Under the pieces are notes generated by a model. That model worked only from the letters and a program-made list of their open reading frames with translations, did no database searches and was not told the DNA's origin. Both the position numbers and the translations under genes were made by a program. Shown in pieces: positions 58,927 through 64,000 of a DNA stretch of 64,000 bases. Every line of letters starts with the position of its first letter. The stretch's first letter is position 1. The stretch comes from Planctomycetota bacterium (lineage in GTDB: Bacteria > Planctomycetota > OFTM77), in the NCBI GenBank assembly GCA_029260795.1, contig JAJDCO010000038.1:31002-95001 (forward strand), in the 5' to 3' direction.

Positions 58927-60759
58927 TCAGAGCTCGAGTGCTCCGGACCGCATCGAGCAGGGTGTCACAACGGGCAGTGACCCATGGCGAATACGAATCC
59001 AGCAGTGGAACTCAGCTTGGCCGGTGCGATGGGCCGTCAGCGTGCACTCCACGTCCTCACCCTCACCGCCCTGGGTGAGCGGAACGCAGACGGAGAAGCC
59101 TCCCTCGCCGGCACCCGCCACCTGCGGAAGGGCATTCGCGAGATCGGGTCTCGAGACCGGTGTCGCCGTGGTCTGCGTGCGGGTGCCGGACTGGAGCTCG
59201 ATCCGATCCGCCGGTCCTTCGGGAAACAGCAGCCAGCCCGTGACGTGAAGGCCATGGGCTTGCCGCGACACCGACTCAATGAAACCTTCCGTGATCGAGG
59301 CCGCGCGTGTCGGCGGCTCTCGCAGAGCCTCCGAGACGCGGGTCAACGCGATCTCGAAGGTGTGCATCGTCGCTTCGATTACGTCATCGTTCATGGCGGC
59401 CGAGGGCAGGAGATTCCCGTCGGTGAGGACCCCTTGCCGGAGGCACTCGCGTAGGAACAGGGCACGGATGTCCTGCCAAGACCAGGTCGCCGTGTCGTGA
59501 AACGAAAAGGTCAGACGAGCGGGAAAACCCAGCAGATCACAGCGCAGCGAGAGCCGATCACAGACGTCGAGAAAACAGCTGCGAATCTTCTCCCCACAGC
59601 GACGCAGGTGTGGAGCGACCGGCTCCCGTTGCAGCGTCTCCAAGACGGCTTTGGCGGCCGCCAAGGAGAGCGTCTCTCCGCGGAAGGTCATCCCATATCC
59701 CACGCTCGGGAGGCGCCGCATGATCTCCTCTCGGCCGACGACGGCCGCCAGCGGCAAGCCATTGGCCAGTCCGCGGGCCAGGCAGCACAGGTCGGGACTC
59801 ACACCGAAGGCCTCCTGGGCCCCGCCATTGGCCAAGCGCAGCCCCGTCACCATCTCATCGAAGATCAAGAGAGCGCCCCGGCGTCGAGTCTGCTCCGCAA
59901 CCGCCTCCAGGTAGCCGGGCTCGGGAGCCTCGAGTTGCATGGGATCGATCAGGACTGCCGCCACTTGGCCTTCGAAACGATCGAAGCTCGCCTCGAGGGC
60001 GGCCAGGTCATTGAACGGGACCGGCTGGATCAATGTGCGCAGGACGGACGGAATCCCCGTCACGGCGTCGTTGCGACACTGGTACCAATCCTGGAATCCG
60101 TGATGGCCATGGTGCAGGATGATGTCTCTGCCCGTCGCCGAACGTGCCAGCCGCAGTGCGGCTGTGAGGACATCCGAGCCGTGCTTCCCGAACCCGACTC
60201 GCTCGGCGCACGGGACGAGATCGACCAAGAGAGCGGCGACCTCGACCTCCAGTGTGTGCATCAAGGTGAGCGTGGAGCCCCCTCTTTGAACCTCCGCCAA
60301 GAGGGCCTCGGTGACCTTCGGGTGGCGATGGCCGAGCAAGACGCTGCCTTCCGCATTGCTCCAGTCGATGTAGCGTCGGCCTTCGATATCGGTCAGGGCA
60401 AAGCCTTCCGCCTCGGCAACGAAGTGCGGATAGGACTTGGAAGGCGTCGCCAACAAAGGCCGGTCGATGAGTCGATCCCCCTTGGGATCACCGAGCAGAC
60501 GCTGTGCCTGGCCCAGCCAGTGCCCGGTCCGCTTCGAGTCGGAGGAAGGCGGGTTGGATTCGGGTGCAGACAAAAGGGCCTCGCGAGACTCCGGTTTCGG
60601 ATCCGCCCGAGTCTCCGAGACGCCCCTCCATCTGTCCATGGCAATCGCGACAGAACCGGCGACGCGCTCTCCTCGTCCGACGGCGGCTGAGGCATTCTGA
60701 GGCGAATCAAACGACCCACTGCTCGTTCTCACGAGACCCGGCCGCACGGACGGAGTCAC
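58927..60759 (-). CDS. Class-III aminotransferase-like protein lacking the PLP lysine
   Basis: 610 residues from a GTG; the first about 75 are unlike the family, so a later start (for example ATG at about residue 41) is possible. Residues about 85-505 are a class-III (GSA aminomutase-like) fold: WSNAEGSVLLGHRHPKVTEA, GFGKHGSDVLTAALRLARSA, LHHGHHGFQDWY, LLIFDEMVTGLRLANGG. In the position of the Schiff-base lysine (family pattern GKALANGYP) it reads CLARGLANGLP, so K is replaced by R329 (codon 59773-59775). Residues about 510-610 add a beta-sandwich-like tail (VTGWLLFPEGPADRIELQ). It may bind PMP without transaminating, or be inactive. No sugar-pathway neighbours. Confidence 0.78.
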   Translation of the reverse strand: MTPSVRPGLVRTSSGSFDSPQNASAAVGRGERVAGSVAIAMDRWRGVSETRADPKPESREALLSAPESNPPSSDSKRTGHWLGQAQRLLGDPKGDRLIDRPLLATPSKSYPHFVAEAEGFALTDIEGRRYIDWSNAEGSVLLGHRHPKVTEALLAEVQRGGSTLTLMHTLEVEVAALLVDLVPCAERVGFGKHGSDVLTAALRLARSATGRDIILHHGHHGFQDWYQCRNDAVTGIPSVLRTLIQPVPFNDLAALEASFDRFEGQVAAVLIDPMQLEAPEPGYLEAVAEQTRRRGALLIFDEMVTGLRLANGGAQEAFGVSPDLCCLARGLANGLPLAAVVGREEIMRRLPSVGYGMTFRGETLSLAAAKAVLETLQREPVAPHLRRCGEKIRSCFLDVCDRLSLRCDLLGFPARLTFSFHDTATWSWQDIRALFLRECLRQGVLTDGNLLPSAAMNDDVIEATMHTFEIALTRVSEALREPPTRAASITEGFIESVSRQAHGLHVTGWLLFPEGPADRIELQSGTRTQTTATPVSRPDLANALPQVAGAGEGGFSVCVPLTQGGEGEDVECTLTAHRTGQAEFHCWIRIRHGSLPVVTPCSMRSGALEL

Positions 60760-60880
60760 GCTGATTCACCGCCTCGATCAGGAAGCTTTCCCTGGATGCT
60801 CCGATCTTGGGGTGGGATCGAGGTGGCGCATGCCCTGAGATTCGGAAGGCCCCCCCCGTTTCTCAGGATCGCTGAAGGGT

Positions 60881-60907
60881 GGCCCGGGGCCGCTGGGGCC
60901 CCGGGCC
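60881..60907. terminator. Very stable GC hairpin between the aminotransferase-like and CHAT genes
   Basis: 11-bp perfect arms GGCCCGGGGCC/GGCCCCGGGCC with a five-base loop. It lies downstream of the minus-strand CHAT fragment. There is no T-run. The rest of 60760-61069 shows no gene. Confidence 0.45.
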
Positions 60908-61069
60908 GAGTGCCTCCACAAGATGAACAAGGTGTCCGTCGCCGAGAGCGCTCGAACGCGACCGGCCGAGGCATCGCACAATCTTCAAACGGCCTCTGGC
61001 TCGTCGTCACGTCGCCCAACTGCACCTGCGATCTCGAAGACCCGACGGAGGTTCACGGCTCACTGAACG

Positions 61070-62128
61070 TCAGTCCGGATCGCCGCTCAGCACCCAGCCC
61101 GCCCAATCGCGGAGGGAGTACACGGGCTTGCCGTCGCCATCGAGCTGCCGTCGCAGCTTCTGCTTGGCGTTCCAGAGCGCCTCGGTCTTGGGCTTCTCCA
61201 ACACCCAGAGCTGCCGATAGAACTCGTCCATCAGCTCGCGCGTTGCCTCGTCGGGGACTTTCCAGAGTGACGTGATCGCGGTGCGGACGCCCGCGGCGTG
61301 CAGCGCCGTCTGCAAGGACGCGATGCCTTGGCCACCGCGGCGCAGGCCGACGTTCGTCTCGCAGGCCGAGAGCACGCACAGCTCGACGCCGGTGAGGTCC
61401 ATGGCGCTGATCTCTTCGGCGGTCATCACGCCGCGCACGCGCCCGTACATGTCTGCCTCGCCGTTGGCACCGGCGAAGGCGAGTCCGCAGAGGAGGGACG
61501 GCGCGAGGCCGATGACTTGGTCACGGAGGGAGGAGCCCAGGATGCCCATCGCCTCGTCGATGACGCGTTCGTCGGTCGTCGAGGCCACGGACTCCGGTGC
61601 AAACCAGGCGTGGGTGGCCAGGTGGAGGTAGCGGTGCTTGGGAGCGAGTCTTTCGAATGCTCCGCGAGACGCCTCGCGTCTTGTCAGGATCTCCGGTTCG
61701 GGAGCCCCAGAATCTTCGAAGGCATCCAAGAAGTACTCACCGACGACCTCGGCCTCACCACGGGTGCCGGGCAGTCGGCCGAAGGTCCACTCGTATGACT
61801 TGCTCTTGGATCCGCGCAACGCAGAGAGACTCGCTCCGCTTCGACTCGACGACGCCGACTCGTCCCGGTTTGCCGCGAGGGCGTTGTCGAGCTTGGCCGT
61901 TCGACCGTCGTAGGTGATGCCACCCATGGACAAGACGCTAGGCGGGTTCCTTGTGGCCGTGTCCTCGATGGTTCGCGCCGAGAGAGCGTTGAGGGTTGGA
62001 AGTGCTACGCCAAAGTTGACCCCCTTGCTCGCTGAAAATTGACCCACCCCGAGTCCCCCGTTTCCGGGAGACTGCTGTTTGAACAAGACGGCGGTAACCC
62101 GGAGGGAAGGATGATCGAGGTGGATCAA
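61070..62128 (-). CDS. CHAT-domain protein, 5'-truncated
   Basis: The 352-codon frame encodes a nearly complete CHAT peptidase domain from about residue 42 (VALPTLNALSARTIEDTATR, NPPSVLSMGGITYDG) to the end. The catalytic His is in YLHLATHAWF and the Cys in VLSACETNVGLRRGGQGIAS. The first about 40 residues come from mobile-element-like DNA at 62010 and beyond and are unlike CHAT proteins. The TPR region that normally precedes such domains is missing. It is therefore probably a 5'-truncated gene. It resembles the C-terminus of the complete TPR-CHAT protein at 32141-35824. Confidence 0.75.
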   Translation of the reverse strand: MIHLDHPSLRVTAVLFKQQSPGNGGLGVGQFSASKGVNFGVALPTLNALSARTIEDTATRNPPSVLSMGGITYDGRTAKLDNALAANRDESASSSRSGASLSALRGSKSKSYEWTFGRLPGTRGEAEVVGEYFLDAFEDSGAPEPEILTRREASRGAFERLAPKHRYLHLATHAWFAPESVASTTDERVIDEAMGILGSSLRDQVIGLAPSLLCGLAFAGANGEADMYGRVRGVMTAEEISAMDLTGVELCVLSACETNVGLRRGGQGIASLQTALHAAGVRTAITSLWKVPDEATRELMDEFYRQLWVLEKPKTEALWNAKQKLRRQLDGDGKPVYSLRDWAGWVLSGDPD

Positions 62129-62357
62129 TCCAGAGATTGTAAACGACTCTCAGCGAAGGGTCTTGGAGCTCGAGCTGCAAACGATCTTCGAAAGTTGACC
62201 CGCTCCGATCCGCGAACCGTGACCCACCCCCCGGGTGCTTCCCCAACGAATGAGATTCCCTTCCGAAGTGCCTTCGCTTGACTTAGGTGCTTCGGATGGG
62301 AATCTCATGGCCTCGAAGGCGGGTTAGCTTTGGGCGAGCAAACGGGTCAGTTTTCGG
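62010..62357. mobile_element. IS21-like end sequences without a transposase
   Basis: Left end 62010-62050 carries the motifs CCAAAGTTGACCCCC and CTGAAAATTGACCCACCCC. A second copy, CGAAAGTTGACCCGCTCC, lies at about 62191-62232. The opposite-strand right end, 62318-62357, reads CCGAAAACTGACCCG and GCCCAAAGCTAACCCGCC. Repeated TTGACCC-type units at both ends in inverted orientation are typical of IS21-like elements, and no istA/istB sequence remains. Family assignment is from appearance only. The element sits at the broken 5' end of the CHAT gene. Confidence 0.55.
62250..62308. repeat. 23-bp imperfect inverted repeat
   Basis: Arms 62250-62272 and 62286-62308 match at 20 of 23 positions (ATGAGATTCCC... 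/ ...GGGAATCTCAT) around a 13-base loop. It is inside the mobile-element-like stretch. The following 62358-62567 is GC-rich and without a gene. Confidence 0.65.
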
Positions 62358-62567
62358 CGAGCACTTCCACCGCGTGCGGCCCGCCAGGCGGCCCGCCCGC
62401 CCGGCAATCACGAGAATCGCAGGCCTCTCCACCAGCGGGGGCTCCCGGTGCCGCGTCAGGCCCGCCCAATTGCCAACCCCTGGGAGCGCGGCGCGCCCGC
62501 CAGAACGAAGTCCGAAAGACGAGGGCGGATCTAAACCCGTCAAGGAAAAAATGCTCAATTACCCCCG

Positions 62568-62918
62568 TTAACGATCGCCCTCACCTGCCCGCCATTGCGC
62601 ATTCTCATGGATGACATCTTGCAATTGGTAATAGAAGCGATCGGGCAAGACAAGGTATTCGAGCCTTCTCCGCACTTCTGCGGAGGGGATCGCGAGATCC
62701 TCAGTAACCGGGTCCGTTTTATCAATAATCGGTCCGGGCACAATGCGAGGTGGCGAGGTGAGTCGCTTCTCACTCTCCTGAGGATTCGAGGAGGGGCGAG
62801 CCGATACCTCTCGAGCCGGCTCCGAATCCCCCGAGTTCGATTCTTCGCGGCAGGCTGAGGTTGACCCGATGATCAGGACCAGGAAGGGGAGTAGCCAGCG
62901 CATCATGAGTCGCTCCAT
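62568..62918 (-). CDS. Small lipoprotein of unknown function
   Basis: 116 residues from MERLMMRWLLPFLVLIIGST. The hydrophobic run followed by SACREE is a lipoprotein signal with the Cys at about residue 23. The mature chain is charged and mostly unstructured, with a short helix-rich end (AEVRRRLEYLVLPDRFYYQL). The frame is open 24 codons upstream but without a signal sequence. No family recognised. Confidence 0.55.
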   Translation of the reverse strand: MERLMMRWLLPFLVLIIGSTSACREESNSGDSEPAREVSARPSSNPQESEKRLTSPPRIVPGPIIDKTDPVTEDLAIPSAEVRRRLEYLVLPDRFYYQLQDVIHENAQWRAGEGDR

Positions 62919-63100
62919 TGGGGTCCGAGGGCTGCCCTCCAATGTGCCGTGCCGGCTCTGCTCCTGCAAGCCAGCCAGGCTTTGCCACATGCCTGCACCT
63001 GGCTCGCAAGGCCCCGCTCGCCGAGACCGGCCTGGCCCCTGAGAATCGATGCTCTCGACCCGCTGGTGGAAGCCGTCGGCGTGTGTTAGACTTCTCTCCG

Positions 63101-63106
63101 TAAACT
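63101..63106 (+). promoter_or_regulatory. -10 element of ssrA
   Basis: TAAACT ends eight bases before the predicted tmRNA 5' end. No good -35 is seen at 16-18 bases upstream. The remainder of 62919-63114 shows nothing. Confidence 0.4.
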
Positions 63107-63114
63107 CTCTGGCT

Positions 63115-63473
63115 GGGGGCGATTGGCTTCGACCGAGTCGCTTTTCGAGCTGGGGTGGCGCTCCGAGGTTCTCAGGAGGCCTCGTTAAACACCTGGGACT
63201 TTTTTATCTGCGAACAACAACTTCGCACTGGCCGCCTAAATAGGTGACCCGTCCCCATCCCCTGGGCCCGAGGGAGGGTGGGGACGATGCTAATCGGGCT
63301 GGCTGACCTCAACTCCCCGGTGACAGGTCGGCGAGATTTATTCTGGGGTGGGATCCTCGGAAGGCTGTCCTTCGCCGTCTGAATGGTCCGACAACCAAAC
63401 GAAGCGACTATGAGCGTAGAGGCCTCAGTTCAGGCACTCTGGGACGCGGGTTCGATTCCCGCCGCCTCCACCA
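63115..63473 (+). ncRNA. ssrA: Transfer-messenger RNA (tmRNA)
   Basis: 359 bases. The 5' GGGGGCGATTGGCTTCGACC is the classic tmRNA start. Its first seven bases pair with CGCCTCC near the 3' end, which is followed by A and an encoded CCA. The T-arm is GCGGG-TTCGATT-CCCGC. The tag frame starts at GCG (63210) and reads ANNNFALAA to a TAA at 63237-63239. It rescues ribosomes on broken mRNA and marks the peptide for ClpXP-type degradation through the ALAA end. The tag is short and Asn-rich. Confidence 0.95.
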
Positions 63474-63663
63474 CATCCCTCCCCTCGAAACGTCTCACCC
63501 GCGAGGTGGGGGAGGAGATGCGGGTGCCCCCAGCCGCCACAGAAGTCGAGCACCCAAAGACCTTTGGCGATGCTGGCCCGTTGGCACAAGCTCCCAGAGC
63601 TGGGACTCGAGAACGCCCCCAGCGCCCCCGAAACGACCCTCTCGCGCTCTCACTCTCTGAAGT

Positions 63664-63691
63664 GCTGGGACTTGCGCCAAGAAGTCCCAGC
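63664..63691. repeat. Perfect hairpin downstream of ssrA
   Basis: 10-bp arms GCTGGGACTT/AAGTCCCAGC with an eight-base loop. The AGTCCCAGCTC word recurs at about 63864 and, inverted, at 63597-63607. It has no T-run. Apart from these short repeats I see no gene or RNA in 63474-64000. Confidence 0.5.
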
Positions 63692-64000
63692 TCGAGGAGA
63701 TGAGTATTCGCAGGCACTTACGGCGGTCGTAATCTCCAAGAGTTCGACTCCCGCGCGGAGGTGCAGGCGAATGGGCCGAAGCCTCTCGATTCGAGGCAAT
63801 CGCCAGGGAGCACCCGGTTTACGCTGGGACCTGCGAGTTGCTCGGAATCGGCCCCCTGAAGGAAGTCCCAGCTCTTGACACGTGCCGGGAAGGGGAACTC
63901 GCCACGGCCTTTGTTGGCCCGAGCGGACTGCTGGGTCACGATCGAGCGTCGGCTTCGAGATCAAAGCCGTGCGCGCCAGGCGGTACCCGCTTGCTTGTGA

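Noticed and set aside
58721..59248. Plus-strand open frame of 175 codons
   Set aside because: It overlaps the aminotransferase-like gene antisense and has no recognisable features.
63730..63765. GTTCGACTCCCGCG, resembling the tmRNA 3' end (possible att repeat)
   Set aside because: Only a short core matches, and the following bases (CGGAGGTG) diverge; not a convincing direct repeat.
63875..63880. TTGACA as a promoter -35
   Set aside because: No -10-like sequence occurs 15-19 bases downstream and no gene follows in the window.

Overview
The window is a chromosome segment from a high-GC, diderm (Gram-negative-type) bacterium. Outer-membrane features are an Mla-type lipid transport operon, lipoproteins, a WaaP-like kinase and a fused SecDF. 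Large secreted proteins with CHAT, carboxypeptidase-regulatory, FG-GAP and Kelch domains sit beside core translation genes, and the LexA and MutS2 are divergent. This mix fits a Planctomycetota lineage of the Saltatorellus/Pla163 kind best. That placement is inference from gene content; there is no rRNA in the window to settle it.

Region 1 (1-27.2 kb) is mostly core genes. A minus-strand transcription/translation block reads tRNA-Thr(TGT)-Tyr(GTA)-Gly(TCC)-Thr(GGT)-tuf-secE-nusG-rplK-rplA-rplJ-rplL-rpoB-rpoC. This is the same order as the E. coli thrU-tyrU-glyT-thrT-tufB-secE-nusG-rplKAJL-rpoBC block, and it is driven by a clear TTGACA/TAGGAT promoter. Behind rpoC lies a threonine-degradation pair (tdh-kbl) with a 22-bp palindrome at its start. 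Upstream are mutS2 (lacking the Smr domain), cystathionine beta-synthase, an HU-family gene with its own promoter, a membrane-anchored carboxypeptidase-regulatory-like protein coupled to a WaaP-like kinase, and a lipoprotein-TPR lipoprotein-dtd operon.

Region 2 (27.4-42.6 kb) is envelope and secretion. A plus-strand operon encodes an unusual aromatic-repeat lipoprotein followed by MlaE, MlaF and MlaD, with ATGA/GTGA overlaps joining the first three genes. Convergent to it is a minus-strand series of large exported proteins: a carboxypeptidase-regulatory-like protein, an FG-GAP/tail-fibre-like repeat protein, an S8 (subtilisin) protease and a TPR-CHAT protease. A 146-bp relic of an mlaD 3' end (about 95% identical to the intact gene) sits inside this series.

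Region 3 (42.7-53.6 kb) returns to housekeeping: ribE, trmD-rplS-secDF, a LysM protein, nadB-hflX, lexA and a secreted protein with a LolA-like appearance.

Region 4 (53.6-64 kb) is accessory. It holds an internally deleted IS3-family element, a 1110-residue Kelch/M6-protease/FG-GAP secreted protein, a DUF6265 protein, a class-III aminotransferase-like protein whose PLP lysine is arginine, a CHAT gene whose 5' part is replaced by IS21-like ends, a small lipoprotein, and finally tmRNA (ssrA) with the short tag ANNNFALAA.

Many minus- and plus-strand reading frames thousands of bases long lie antisense to real genes here. They follow from the high GC content and were not annotated.
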